Assembly: GCA_964204605.1 (NCBI GenBank)
Contig: OZ123195.1
Span: 2,356,001 to 2,420,000 of the forward strand
Origin: UBA961 sp014191195
Lineage (GTDB): Bacteria; Bacteroidota; Ignavibacteria; Kapaibacteriales; UBA961
DNA: 64,000 bases
Direction of reading: 5' to 3'
Shown: in pieces, positions 28,434 through 38,266 of the stretch
Layout of the letters: every line of letters starts with the position of its first letter
Position numbering within the stretch: position 1 is the stretch's first letter
Notes under the pieces: generated by a model
Databases searched by the model: none
The model's input: only the letters and a program-made list of their open reading frames with translations
What the model was told of the DNA's origin: nothing
Position numbers and translations under genes: made by a program

Positions 28434-29105
28434 TTATTGTTCATATTGTTGGGTATCATAACCACGGTTTTTGGCATACTTTATCAGTTTTGATGCTAAA
28501 ATATTTCTAGCTCTGTGAAGCCTTGATCTAACCGTTCCAATAGGACATTCTAGAATTTCTGAGATTTCTTCATAAGTCATACCTTCTAAATCACACAGGA
28601 TGATAGCAGTTCTAAATGATTCTGGTAATGAATCCAAAGCGATCGAAATCTCATCGTCTAATAAATTGTCAAAAATTCTTTTTTGAAGATCTGTAGATTC
28701 AGAAGACTCACTTCTAATTAAATCGTAAAACTCTTCTATAGTATCATATTCGATAGTATCTGGCTCTTTTTTATCTTTTCGATATTGATTTATATATGTG
28801 TTTTTTAATATGCGAAAAAGCCATGCTTTGCAATTTGTACCAGATTCAAATTTGTCAAAAAAACGATAACCTTTTAAGAAAGTTTCCTGCAACAAATCAC
28901 TTGCATCATCTCTATCTCTACACAATCTTACAGCAAAGCTGTATAAAGCATTCATGTGTGGAAGTGCTTCCTGCTCGAACAATGATTGCTTACTTTGTGT
29001 ACTATTCATTAGGGTATTACTTTGTACTTTGGAATGAGTTTCCAAATAAATTTCTTCATTAGTAAGTGCAAACTTATCAATTTCTAAAACATAAAGAGTA
29101 TTCAT
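28434..29105 (-). CDS. ECF RNA polymerase sigma factor (RpoE/SigW type)
   Basis: The 223-residue protein has sigma-70 region 2 (about 45-115; LYSFAVRLCRDRDDASDLLQETFLKGY) and region 4 (about 155-215; LPESFRTAIILCDLEGMTYEEI, then GTVRSRLHRARNIL). An N-terminal extension of about 35 residues precedes region 2; a start at the internal Met33 (29009) is equally possible because neither start has a clear ribosome site. It is followed by an anti-sigma-like membrane protein and a TlpA-type thioredoxin, a classical envelope-stress layout. Confidence 0.92.
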   Translation of the reverse strand: MNTLYVLEIDKFALTNEEIYLETHSKVQSNTLMNSTQSKQSLFEQEALPHMNALYSFAVRLCRDRDDASDLLQETFLKGYRFFDKFESGTNCKAWLFRILKNTYINQYRKDKKEPDTIEYDTIEEFYDLIRSESSESTDLQKRIFDNLLDDEISIALDSLPESFRTAIILCDLEGMTYEEISEILECPIGTVRSRLHRARNILASKLIKYAKNRGYDTQQYEQ

Positions 29106-29129
29106 AACTGTATATAAATATATAATCCA

Positions 29130-30323
29130 CTAATCTCTAAAAAGACATCCGGTTGAACCAGTCCACGGTATATTGTTGTATCTCACTCCCATCATTGGGC
29201 CTCTGCCTGTTCTTGCGAGTGACATCGCAGGAATGGGAACATCGTAATGTTCTGGCCAAATCAACATTATTCTTATCTCAATCTTGTTTTGTCCTTCAAG
29301 AGTATATATACAATTAGCATAATTGATTTTAGATTGAAGTATATACTGGCCTCTCAAGTGAGCAGGTATCAAATCAATATCATTTTTGCTTGGTTGAACA
29401 TTTACACCTTTACCAGAAAAAGAAAACAAAGGTTTAAGAACAAAAGGTTCCAGATTATCTGGAATATTTTCTATGTCAGATAAAAAAACTGTTTTTGGAA
29501 TTGATACATGCTTTAAATAAGGCATTGAATTCTTACTAATAGTAAAATACCAATTAGGATGTCCTGCCCATTCTATATCTAATTCTTCATTCCAATGAAA
29601 ATTCAACTTTGCATGTTTTTCTTGTAATTCGTCCACAATTGCTCTATTAAATACTCTTTTTATGTGAACCCATTTACCATTTCTTTGATGAAATAATTTG
29701 TTTCCTTCTTTTTTAACTTGTTCAATATCAGTTGTTTGAATGCCAGTTAATGTTTGTAAAGCGATAAAATCTGGTCTTGTTTTTTGCTGTTCAGGTTTAT
29801 ATTCCAATAAACACGTTTCATCAGGGTGATATGAACTTATTAGTGATTCTTTCAATAATGAAATATATTCTTCATTTGTATAATCAGATAAGTTGGTGCT
29901 ATAATTATTAGTAAATGGATATTCCTGCAATATTGTATTTGCATAAAAATACTGATATCCAAATAGTGATGGAAAACCCTGTAATTCAACAACTTTAGGA
30001 ATGTATTCGCCATCTGCATCTTGAGTAATTGCAAAATCAACAACAGAAAAAAGAGGTTTTGATGATTGATGTGGAACTTTATATAATTCTGGTATATGAT
30101 TATTATATCTAGAATCACTCTGAAGATCTATACATTCAATGATAATTTCTTTAGCATAATTTTCTAATTTCTTTCTTAATGAATTATTGATAAAAATTGG
30201 CATTTCTGCTATTCTAAAATCAATCGATGCCCCAATATTTTGTTCTAGTTTTTTTATAAAAGAATGATGTCTGTCTGTAGAGTACAAATTATTCGCAAAA
30301 TATTCCTGATCTTCTAAAAGCAT
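29130..30323 (-). CDS. ATP-grasp-like protein of unknown function
   Basis: I do not recognise a named family for this 397-residue protein. The C-terminal half looks like an ATP-grasp fold. FVLKPLFSFSGKGV resembles the ATP-binding lysine and glycine loop, and KIEIRIMLIWPE resembles the Glu/Arg metal-binding strand. A central segment IPKVVELQGFPSLFGYQYFYAN resembles the substrate loop of glutathionylspermidine- or peptide-synthetase-like members. There is no signal peptide. It lies 24 bases upstream of the ECF sigma gene and may share its transcript. It could be a carboxylate-amine ligase, but its substrates cannot be read from the sequence. Confidence 0.55.
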   Translation of the reverse strand: MLLEDQEYFANNLYSTDRHHSFIKKLEQNIGASIDFRIAEMPIFINNSLRKKLENYAKEIIIECIDLQSDSRYNNHIPELYKVPHQSSKPLFSVVDFAITQDADGEYIPKVVELQGFPSLFGYQYFYANTILQEYPFTNNYSTNLSDYTNEEYISLLKESLISSYHPDETCLLEYKPEQQKTRPDFIALQTLTGIQTTDIEQVKKEGNKLFHQRNGKWVHIKRVFNRAIVDELQEKHAKLNFHWNEELDIEWAGHPNWYFTISKNSMPYLKHVSIPKTVFLSDIENIPDNLEPFVLKPLFSFSGKGVNVQPSKNDIDLIPAHLRGQYILQSKINYANCIYTLEGQNKIEIRIMLIWPEHYDVPIPAMSLARTGRGPMMGVRYNNIPWTGSTGCLFRD

Positions 30324-30496
30324 AATATAAATCCATGAAGTAAGTATTAGTTTTTTTATTGGCGAAGTATACGGTAAAAATATCCATAATCTACTTATTC
30401 AAAGGACAATTAAATGGTAGTTTTTGGATATTTCTTAATATTGACAGATAAAGAGATTATTTTGCAAAACTATCAACAGAGATTAACAATAGAATT

Positions 30497-30928
30497 ATGA
30501 TTATTGGAATCGGAATAGATATAACAGAAGTGTCTAGAATTAAAGATTCAATTGATATGTATGGACAATCTTTTTTATCAAGAATATACACTTTAACCGA
30601 AATTGCATATTGTGAGTCTTTTTCACAAAATAGTATGTCGCATTATACAGGTTTTTTTTCCGCAAAAGAAGCATTTAGCAAAGCATTAGGTACTGGCATT
30701 GGAAAGCACTGCTCTTTTTTGTCAATCGAAATTTCTCATGATTCGCATGGAAAACCAATCATCATTATCAATGATTCAATAAAAGAATTAATAAAAGACA
30801 CCCAAATTAACCTTTCAATTTCCCATACTAATAACATGGCTATTGCAATTGTAATATTATCAAAAGATGAAATAATCGAACCATTGTTAGATACTTTATC
30901 ACAATCATTAATTGGAAAAAGTATATGA
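30497..30928 (+). CDS. acpS: holo-[acyl-carrier-protein] synthase
   Basis: The 143-residue AcpS-type phosphopantetheinyl transferase activates acyl carrier protein. The metal-binding aspartate is D8 in GIGIDITEV. The second signature is FFSAKEAFSKALGTGI, and the C-terminal strand is LSISHTNNMAIAIV. It is about 15-20 residues longer than typical at the C-terminus because the frame continues into lysC: its TGA overlaps the lysC ATG (ATGA), a sign of translational coupling. Confidence 0.93.
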   Translation: MIIGIGIDITEVSRIKDSIDMYGQSFLSRIYTLTEIAYCESFSQNSMSHYTGFFSAKEAFSKALGTGIGKHCSFLSIEISHDSHGKPIIIINDSIKELIKDTQINLSISHTNNMAIAIVILSKDEIIEPLLDTLSQSLIGKSI

Positions 30929-32274
30929 TTGTAATGAAGTTTGGTGGCACATCTGTTGGTAATGCAGATGCTATAAAGCAAGTAGCTTCTATTGTGCAAA
31001 ACGATGTAAGGAAAAAAAAAGTAATTGTTTTATCAGCTTGTTCTGGAATTACCAATAAGCTTTTATACCTTGGCAAAAAGTCCGCTTATATTGATGAAAA
31101 AGAAAGAATATCTTTGATTGAAGATATAATTCATTTCCATACAGATATTATGTATTCCTTGGATATTCATAGGACAACTTTGGATGCTGAATTTACTTTT
31201 ATAGCCAAAGATATAGCTAAGTTCTGTGAGGGAATATCTTTGCTTGGTGAATGTACTGCACGATCATTAGATCGATTAAGTTCATTTGGGGAATTATTAT
31301 CTACTCTTATTTTTTCTGAATATGTAAAGGAAATTGGATTAGATGCTGAATTGGTAAATGCTTCATCATTTATGAAAACAGATTCAACTTATACTTCGGC
31401 AAATATTGATTATGATTTAATGATTCTGCAAGTCCAGAAAACTATCATACCCAAATTTGAACATAAAGATATTATCATTACCCAAGGTTTTATTGGAAGT
31501 GATGCAAATGATATTATAACAACCCTGGGACGCGGTGGATCAGATTTCTCGGCAGCATTAATTGGAATGGCTATTGAAGCAAAGGAAATTGTTATTTGGA
31601 CAGATGTATCTGGCATAGCATCTGCCGACCCAAAATTAATTTCCAATGCGCATACTATCGAAAAAATGAGCTTTCAAGAGGCGAGGCTATTATCATTTTT
31701 TGGTGCGAAAGTATTACATCCAGAAACAATTTTACCTGCAATTAAACATAATATTCCAGTTATAGTAAAAAACACGTTTTCACCTCATGAAAAAGGAACT
31801 GTTATTGTTGCTGATTCAAAGTATTCTGCATCCAAGATCATTTCTATAACCTCAAAGCAAGCTGTTGGACTTGTCGGTTTTACACATAAAACTTTTTCTA
31901 TCACGCAGAAAATATCAAATATCGGAGAATTTTTGGACTCATTGCAATGCGATACATATGCTTTTGGATGCCTCGAAAATAATATGTATGCTGTTATTTC
32001 ATTAGATAGAATTAACTTCCTAAGTAAAGCTGAAAGCCTTAAAGATTGGGAAATATCCTATAAAGAACAATCATTTATTGCAGCAATTGGACCAAATAAT
32101 GTGTCAAATAAACATCCTGATTTATTATCTATGTTTAATGAAATAATTTGTAGGCACAACTCTATGCCAATCCTTTTAAGTGGTATATCTGAATATGCTT
32201 TATGTGCTGTTATAGACCAGAAATTTCTGCATCAAACCTTGAAATCATTGCATTCAGAACTAATCGATCAATAG
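30925..32274 (+). CDS. lysC: aspartate kinase, monofunctional
   Basis: The 449-residue enzyme phosphorylates aspartate, the first step toward lysine, threonine and methionine. The kinase core has MKFGGTSVG (residues 4-12), TLGRGGSDFSAAL and the WTDVSGIASADP segment. Two ACT-like regulatory repeats occupy about 300-449, so feedback control by lysine or threonine is likely. It is not fused to homoserine dehydrogenase. Its start overlaps acpS, and the PAP2 gene begins 1 base after its stop. Confidence 0.94.
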   Translation: MIVMKFGGTSVGNADAIKQVASIVQNDVRKKKVIVLSACSGITNKLLYLGKKSAYIDEKERISLIEDIIHFHTDIMYSLDIHRTTLDAEFTFIAKDIAKFCEGISLLGECTARSLDRLSSFGELLSTLIFSEYVKEIGLDAELVNASSFMKTDSTYTSANIDYDLMILQVQKTIIPKFEHKDIIITQGFIGSDANDIITTLGRGGSDFSAALIGMAIEAKEIVIWTDVSGIASADPKLISNAHTIEKMSFQEARLLSFFGAKVLHPETILPAIKHNIPVIVKNTFSPHEKGTVIVADSKYSASKIISITSKQAVGLVGFTHKTFSITQKISNIGEFLDSLQCDTYAFGCLENNMYAVISLDRINFLSKAESLKDWEISYKEQSFIAAIGPNNVSNKHPDLLSMFNEIICRHNSMPILLSGISEYALCAVIDQKFLHQTLKSLHSELIDQ

Positions 32275-32275
32275 A

Positions 32276-33109
32276 ATGTTTATCTATCCCCGAACAATAC
32301 TTTTCTACGTATTCATTTTCTTTATTTCTGTTATAGATATGTATGCAGAAATCCATGAAAAAGATTCTACAACCCTATATTCTAAACTTAAGGAAGATGT
32401 ACACTCAACTTTTTATGATATATCTTCTATATATACATTAAGTTCAATTGAAACCTTTAATGATTTAAAGGCTCCAGGATTATTAGTTGCTGGGTCATTA
32501 TTAGGTATGACATGTGACAATACTTTTAAAACTATAGCTGAAAGAAATAAAGTAGATGTAAATGGTAAAACAATAGAGTTTGCAAATAATTATGGCAATT
32601 TATATTATCAATTAGGGATCACGGGGAGTATCTATGTAATAGGATTAATAAGTGATTCAAAGAAGCTTAGAAATACTGCAAGATTAACAGTAGAATCATT
32701 TCTTGTTTCGGGATTAATTACAACTGTATTGAAATCCATTATTGGCAGGGCAAGGCCATATGCAAAAGAAGGGAATCAATCATATCATTGGTTTCAGACC
32801 AATGATGCATATTTATCATTCCCTTCAGGACATAGTACTATTGCTTTTGCAGCAAGTACGGTGTTTGCAAATCAGCTTGATACGTGGTGGGGTGATATAT
32901 TTTTTTATGGATTAGCTTCAGGGACTGCATATGCTAGAATGCACAAAGATGCCCATTGGTTTTCTGATATTCTATTAGGGGGCGGCATTGGATATCTTTC
33001 AGCAAAAGCAATTTTACAAGCTCATAATGAGCATCAAAAGGATTCTCAATCAAATCGTTTTATCCCTATTCTTACTCCAACCTCATTTGGATTCGCCTTC
33101 CAATTTTAA
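32276..33109 (+). CDS. PAP2-family membrane phosphatase
   Basis: The 277-residue protein has an N-terminal hydrophobic segment (about 8-22) and the three PAP2 motifs: K153-x6-R160-P161, PSGH at 183-186, and R221-x5-H227-x3-D231. These form the vanadium-haloperoxidase-like active site that removes phosphate from lipid phosphates such as undecaprenyl pyrophosphate, phosphatidate or phosphatidylglycerophosphate. The exact substrate is not deducible. It is the third gene of the tightly packed acpS-lysC cluster. Confidence 0.9.
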   Translation: MFIYPRTILFYVFIFFISVIDMYAEIHEKDSTTLYSKLKEDVHSTFYDISSIYTLSSIETFNDLKAPGLLVAGSLLGMTCDNTFKTIAERNKVDVNGKTIEFANNYGNLYYQLGITGSIYVIGLISDSKKLRNTARLTVESFLVSGLITTVLKSIIGRARPYAKEGNQSYHWFQTNDAYLSFPSGHSTIAFAASTVFANQLDTWWGDIFFYGLASGTAYARMHKDAHWFSDILLGGGIGYLSAKAILQAHNEHQKDSQSNRFIPILTPTSFGFAFQF

Positions 33110-33426
33110 ATTAATAAAATCACTATTATTTAATCGTTGTATTTGTATTATATTTTCTTAATTTGAATTGCATTAAATATTACTACAAGTATAAATATGT
33201 AGTGATACATAATTTCCGTCTGAATCACCAAAAAAAGTTCTTTATAAAAGGACAAATTCACAACAAAATGAGATGAGATAGTTGAATTTTCAGATAAGCT
33301 CATTGATAATCACCAATGCTAGAATTCTATACTTAAAAAAGTATAAAAAGTACTGTATTATTTCGTTGATTTATGAGCATGTAATTCCTCAACTTTATAT
33401 TTCTTCACATTACTCATGGAGTAAGC
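33110..33426. other. intergenic region upstream of the SusC/SusD pair
   Basis: About 315 AT-rich bases precede the susC-like gene. A short frame at 33282-33512 overlaps susC in another frame and has no family features, so it is not a gene. The stretch probably carries the susCD promoter and regulatory sites, but no canonical TAnnTTTG element or terminator for the preceding cluster was recognised. Confidence 0.45.
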
Positions 33427-36400
33427 ATGAAAACTTTTTACTCTTCGCTGATAATCTGTCTTATGGCGACAGTACAGTTTGCATTTGCACAAGAGAGAGT
33501 AGTTTCTGGTAAAGTTTCTTCTAATAAAGGAAACAATTTACCTGGAACAACGGTACTTCTTAAAGGTACCAGTGTTGGTACTTATGTAAAACAAGATGGT
33601 AAGTATAAAATTACTGTACCAAGTGGCGGAAAAACTTTGACATTTAAACTTATTGGCATGAAAACCAAAGAAGTTTCTTTAGGACAATCAGATATAGTAG
33701 ACGTAGTTCTTGATGAAGATGTCGCAAAAACAGATGAAGTAGTTGTTACAGCAATTGGTATTGAACAATCAAAGCGTTCATTAACATTTGCTACACAAGA
33801 GGTAAAAGGTAGTGCAATTTCTCAATCAAAAGAAGCCAATATTGTTGGTGGCTTGGCTGGTAAAGTTGCGGGTGTTCAAGTTATTAATTCTACAGGTGCA
33901 GCTGGTGGTTCTTCATATATTAGAATTAGAGGTGCATCATCAATAACTGGCGATAATCAGCCATTATTTGTTATTGATGGTATTCCAATAGATAATTCAA
34001 TGCTTTCAACAGAAGGCAATACTGGCGGTGTTGCATATTCAAATCGTGCTGTAGATATTAATCCAGATGATATCGAATCTATGAATGTTCTTAAAGGTGC
34101 AGCTGCAAGTGCATTATATGGTATTCGTGCTGGCTCTGGAGCTATTATTATTACAACTAAAAAAGGTTTAAGTGAAAAAGGAATTGGCAGAATGTCTGCA
34201 TCTTTTTCAACTTCTTTAGGAATCGATCAAGTTAATAAATTACCAGAATTACAATCTAAATATGCACAAGGATTAAATGGTGCGCTAGGCTCTCCTGTTG
34301 CTGCAGCTAGTTTACGTCCTCGTTCTTGGGGTCCTGCTATTGATTCACTAGTATGGGTGTCTGATCCATCTTGGATCTGGGATAAAAATGGAAAAGTCTA
34401 TGGAAAAAGTTCTACACCAAATGGTGTTGCTGGAACTCCTGTAACTCCTTATGATAATACAGGTAATTTTTTCCAAACTGGATACACAACTACCAATGCA
34501 TTTAGTTTGTCTGGTGGGAATACATCTTCCTCATTCTTTTTGTCATTATCAAATATGAATCAAACAGGTGTAACTCCTAAAAACACATTTAGCCGAACTA
34601 CTTTAAGACTTTCTGGAGATCATACATTTTCTCAGGAATTAAAAGTAAGTGGTTCTGTAAATTATTCAAATTCAGGTGGAACAAGAATTCAGCAAGGTTC
34701 CAATATTTCTGGTGTTATGCTAGGATTATTACGCTCACCAATTACTTTTGATAATGCAAATGGAGTTGATGGAGCAACAGATAAATCTGCTTATACATTT
34801 GCTGATGGCAATCAAAGAACATATCGTGGTATTTTTGGCTTTGATAATCCTTATTGGGTAGTCAATAATTCTCCATTTACAGATAATGTTGACAGAGTAA
34901 TTGCTTATACACAAGCAGATTATACTCCTGCAGATTGGATAAGTATAACATATCGTATTGGACAAGATTTCTATTCTGACCGTCGTAAGCAAATTTATGC
35001 TGTAAATTCTAATTCATATGTTGCAGGTCGTGTAGTAGAAGACCAATATTTCAATAGTGATTTCACAAGTGATTTATTGGTTACAATGCGTAAAAACTTT
35101 AATGAGGATTTGAATGGAAGCATAACATTAGGACAAAATATGTATTCCAAAAGCTTAGACAATTTATATGCTACAGGCGATGACTTAGTAATTCCTGGCT
35201 TTTATAATATGTCTAATTCAAGAACATTAAATCCTGGGCAATATTTATCTAGAAAAAGAACATCAGCTGTATATGCAGATGCCAAACTTGATTATAAGAA
35301 TTACTTATTTATTAATGCAACAATTCGTAATGAATCGTCAACTACATTGCCAAAAGATAAAAATTCTTTTATGTCTGGATCTGTTTCTCTTGGTTTAATT
35401 CTTACAGAATTTATGGACAAAAGCGATGCATTGAACTTTGCTAAATTACGTGCTTCTTATGCTTTAGTAGGTAAAGATGCACCTATTTATGCTACACAAA
35501 CATTGTTTACAAAGGCTGGCTTTGCCGATGGTTGGACAAATGGTGTTACATTCCCATTCAATGGCTCTGCTGGTTTCCAAAAATCAAGCAGTTTAGGTGC
35601 TTCAGACTTAAAACCAGAAATGAAAACTGAAATTGAAATTGGTTTAGAAACTCGTCTCTTTAGTAATAGTATTTCTTTTGATATTAATTATTATTCAAAT
35701 ACTTCTACAGATCAAATATTTGCTGTTCCTGTTTCAAATTCAAGCGGATTTACTAGCAAATTGATGAATGCTGGTAGTATTCAAAATAGTGGTATAGAAA
35801 TTCAATTAGGTGGACGCTTATTCGAATCCGATGGATTTACAGCAGATTTAAATGTAAACTGGTCTACCAATAAGAGTGAAGTATTAGAACTTGCTCCTGG
35901 CGTAGATAATATTTTTATCAATGGATTTACTGGTTCACAAATTCGTGCAGTTGCTGGGCAGCCTTATGGTACTATTTATGGTGGCCGTTGGAAAAGAAAT
36001 GCCGCCGGTGAAAAAATTATTGGATCAACTGGATATCCTGCTGTAGATGACGAAACAGGTGCACTTGGAAATATTAATCCTGATTGGATTGCTGGTACAC
36101 GCTTAACTTTAGGATTTAATGATTTAACCGTTTCTGCTTTATTAGATATTAAGCAAGGCGGAGTGATGTGGAATGGTACTAAAGGTGCATTGTTAAATTA
36201 TGGAACACATAAAGAAACAGAAAACCGTGGTAGTATGACAGTTTTTGCTGGTGTAGTAGAAATTGTTGATACAGTTACACAAGCAGTTACTTATGCACCA
36301 AATACTAAATCAGTACCATTAAGTGAAGCATGGTATCGCGGAAATGGTGGTGGATTTGGATCTCAATCAGAAGAATTTATAGAAGATGCAAGTTATATCC

Positions 36401-36630
36401 GTTTACGTGAATTAACAGTTTCTTATAATCTTCCTGCTTCTTTGCTAAGTGGTTCTCTTGTTTCTAAAGTTGGGCTTACATTTACTGCCCGTAATTTATG
36501 GTTAAGTACACCATATACTGGTATCGATCCAGAAACAAGTTTAGTTGGAAATGGTAATGGACAAGGCATGGATTATTTCCAATTCCCAAATACAAAAAGC
36601 TATGTTTTTGGACTTAGCCTTGGATTCTAA
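33427..36630 (+). CDS. SusC/RagA-family TonB-linked outer-membrane transporter
   Basis: The 1,067-residue protein has a signal peptide (1-21, ending FAFAQ) and a carboxypeptidase-like regulatory domain (about 25-95; VSGKVSSNKGNNLPGTTVLLKGT). A plug domain follows (about 110-230; IRIRGASSITGDNQPLFVIDG, and the stretch ending SALYGIRAGSGAIIITTKKG), then a 22-strand-type beta barrel ending in the aromatic C-terminus YVFGLSLGF. With the SusD-like lipoprotein 47 bases downstream it forms a bin-like TonB-driven importer. No glycoside hydrolase, peptidase or regulator flanks the pair, so the ligand (glycan, peptide or other) is unknown. Confidence 0.95.
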   Translation: MKTFYSSLIICLMATVQFAFAQERVVSGKVSSNKGNNLPGTTVLLKGTSVGTYVKQDGKYKITVPSGGKTLTFKLIGMKTKEVSLGQSDIVDVVLDEDVAKTDEVVVTAIGIEQSKRSLTFATQEVKGSAISQSKEANIVGGLAGKVAGVQVINSTGAAGGSSYIRIRGASSITGDNQPLFVIDGIPIDNSMLSTEGNTGGVAYSNRAVDINPDDIESMNVLKGAAASALYGIRAGSGAIIITTKKGLSEKGIGRMSASFSTSLGIDQVNKLPELQSKYAQGLNGALGSPVAAASLRPRSWGPAIDSLVWVSDPSWIWDKNGKVYGKSSTPNGVAGTPVTPYDNTGNFFQTGYTTTNAFSLSGGNTSSSFFLSLSNMNQTGVTPKNTFSRTTLRLSGDHTFSQELKVSGSVNYSNSGGTRIQQGSNISGVMLGLLRSPITFDNANGVDGATDKSAYTFADGNQRTYRGIFGFDNPYWVVNNSPFTDNVDRVIAYTQADYTPADWISITYRIGQDFYSDRRKQIYAVNSNSYVAGRVVEDQYFNSDFTSDLLVTMRKNFNEDLNGSITLGQNMYSKSLDNLYATGDDLVIPGFYNMSNSRTLNPGQYLSRKRTSAVYADAKLDYKNYLFINATIRNESSTTLPKDKNSFMSGSVSLGLILTEFMDKSDALNFAKLRASYALVGKDAPIYATQTLFTKAGFADGWTNGVTFPFNGSAGFQKSSSLGASDLKPEMKTEIEIGLETRLFSNSISFDINYYSNTSTDQIFAVPVSNSSGFTSKLMNAGSIQNSGIEIQLGGRLFESDGFTADLNVNWSTNKSEVLELAPGVDNIFINGFTGSQIRAVAGQPYGTIYGGRWKRNAAGEKIIGSTGYPAVDDETGALGNINPDWIAGTRLTLGFNDLTVSALLDIKQGGVMWNGTKGALLNYGTHKETENRGSMTVFAGVVEIVDTVTQAVTYAPNTKSVPLSEAWYRGNGGGFGSQSEEFIEDASYIRLRELTVSYNLPASLLSGSLVSKVGLTFTARNLWLSTPYTGIDPETSLVGNGNGQGMDYFQFPNTKSYVFGLSLGF

Positions 36631-36677
36631 TACTATAAATTATCCAATTAACTTTTTAACCATTAGGTGAAATAATT

Positions 36678-38036
36678 ATGAAAAAATATCTTTTAATTAT
36701 ACTCGCAGCTTTTTCTACATTGTTGTTTTCAAGTTGCGATTCATGGGTTGACTCAAATATAAATGTTGATCCAAATAATCCGGTAGATGCTCCATTAAAT
36801 TTGGTTCTACCTGTAGCCGAAGTTTCTTATGCATATGTTGTTGGAGGTGATCTTAGCAGATTTACAGGAATGTGGATCCAAAATTTCACAGGAATTGATC
36901 GCCAATTTGATGTATTAAATAATTATCAATTTACAGAAAGTGATGGTGATAATGCTTGGTCTACAACATACCAAGTATGCCTAAATAATTTGAAAATTGT
37001 TAGTGAAAAAGCAACCGAATCAAACTCTCCACATTATCGTGGAATTGCAAAAGTAATGATGGCTGCAACAATGGGTCAAGTAGCCGATTTATGGGGCGAT
37101 GCTCCTATGTCTGAAGCATTATTAGGAAATGCAAATTTAAAGCCTAAATACGACAAAGCAGATGCGATCTATGCATCTATTCAAACTATGCTAAATGAAG
37201 CAATTACAGATTTAGGTTCTGCTACTAGTACTTTTAAACCAGATGCATCCTCAGATATTATTCATGGAGGTAATGTTTCGAAATGGATTAAAACTGCTCA
37301 TGCATTAAAAGCACGTTATGCATGGAGACTTTCTAAAGTAGACCAAAGCAAAGCAGCTTCAGCTGCACTGCAATCTATAGCTCTTGCCATGGGTAGTGAA
37401 GCCGATGATGCAATGGTTTATTTTGCTGCAGATCCAACTGCCGAAAATCCTTTGTCACAGTTTTTGTCACAAAGAAGTGGTTATATGACCATCGGTACAA
37501 GATTGGTAGATATTATGAATGGATTAGAAGACCCACGTCGTGATGCATATATTGCTGCAGATAAAGCAGGTAAATTTACAGTAGATTGTGATCCAGGACC
37601 ATTATATGCAAGTAGTGATTCACCTGTACCAGTGATAACTTATGTAGAAATGATGATGATTAGAGCAGAGATAAAATTAGCTGAAGGCAGCGATGCTGAT
37701 GCAAAACAATCTTATACTAATGCAATTAAATCATCCATGAAAGCAGCTGGTGTCTCTGATGTAGAAGTTACTACTTATCTTGCAAAGCCTGAAGTTATGC
37801 CAACAGGAAATCTTACTTTAGATCATATCATGACACAAAAGTATCTTGCTTTATATACACAACCCGAATCTTTTTGTGATTGGAGAAAAACAGGAATACC
37901 TTCAATAACTCCTCCAAAAAATGCTTCTGGACTTACTCCACGTAGATTTATTTATCCAATTAGTGAGCGTATTTATAATAGCGCAAATATGCCAGCAGGT
38001 ATTACTACACAAAGTAAAATATTCTGGGACAAATAA
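36678..38036 (+). CDS. SusD/RagB-family surface lipoprotein (SusD-like 2)
   Basis: The 452-residue lipoprotein has a type II signal peptide with lipobox FSSC (Cys near residue 19) followed by DSWVDSNINVDPNNP. The SusD fold, TPR-like helices and a late ligand-binding lobe with PESFCDWRKTGIPSITPP match the SusD-like 2 (PF12771) group. It caps the SusC barrel and captures ligand at the cell surface. A terminator 29 bases after the stop ends the susCD operon. The substrate is unknown. Confidence 0.93.
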   Translation: MKKYLLIILAAFSTLLFSSCDSWVDSNINVDPNNPVDAPLNLVLPVAEVSYAYVVGGDLSRFTGMWIQNFTGIDRQFDVLNNYQFTESDGDNAWSTTYQVCLNNLKIVSEKATESNSPHYRGIAKVMMAATMGQVADLWGDAPMSEALLGNANLKPKYDKADAIYASIQTMLNEAITDLGSATSTFKPDASSDIIHGGNVSKWIKTAHALKARYAWRLSKVDQSKAASAALQSIALAMGSEADDAMVYFAADPTAENPLSQFLSQRSGYMTIGTRLVDIMNGLEDPRRDAYIAADKAGKFTVDCDPGPLYASSDSPVPVITYVEMMMIRAEIKLAEGSDADAKQSYTNAIKSSMKAAGVSDVEVTTYLAKPEVMPTGNLTLDHIMTQKYLALYTQPESFCDWRKTGIPSITPPKNASGLTPRRFIYPISERIYNSANMPAGITTQSKIFWDK

Positions 38037-38064
38037 TTTCTTCATTCATTTATTGAATACCAAG

Positions 38065-38098
38065 TGCCTGAATTCATTAGAGTTCAGGCATTTTTTTT
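38065..38098 (+). terminator. terminator of the susCD operon
   Basis: An 8-bp stem (TGCCTGAA, 38065-38072; TTCAGGCA, 38083-38090) is followed by a run of eight T. Confidence 0.9.
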
Positions 38099-38266
38099 AT
38101 TCTGTTACAAATTCACTAATAAAAAGTCTATACAATCACTTGAATAGTTGGACTTTTATACTTATTATACAATTATAATATCCTTAACAAGGTCTGTTCA
38201 TTTTAATCGCTTCTTTATCTCCTACAGAAATACGCTAAAATTTATAATATATTTCAGGAATTCTCA

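Noticed and set aside
33282..33512. 76-codon frame overlapping the 5' end of susC
   Set aside because: It overlaps the susC signal peptide in another frame, has no ribosome site and reads as random AT-rich sequence.
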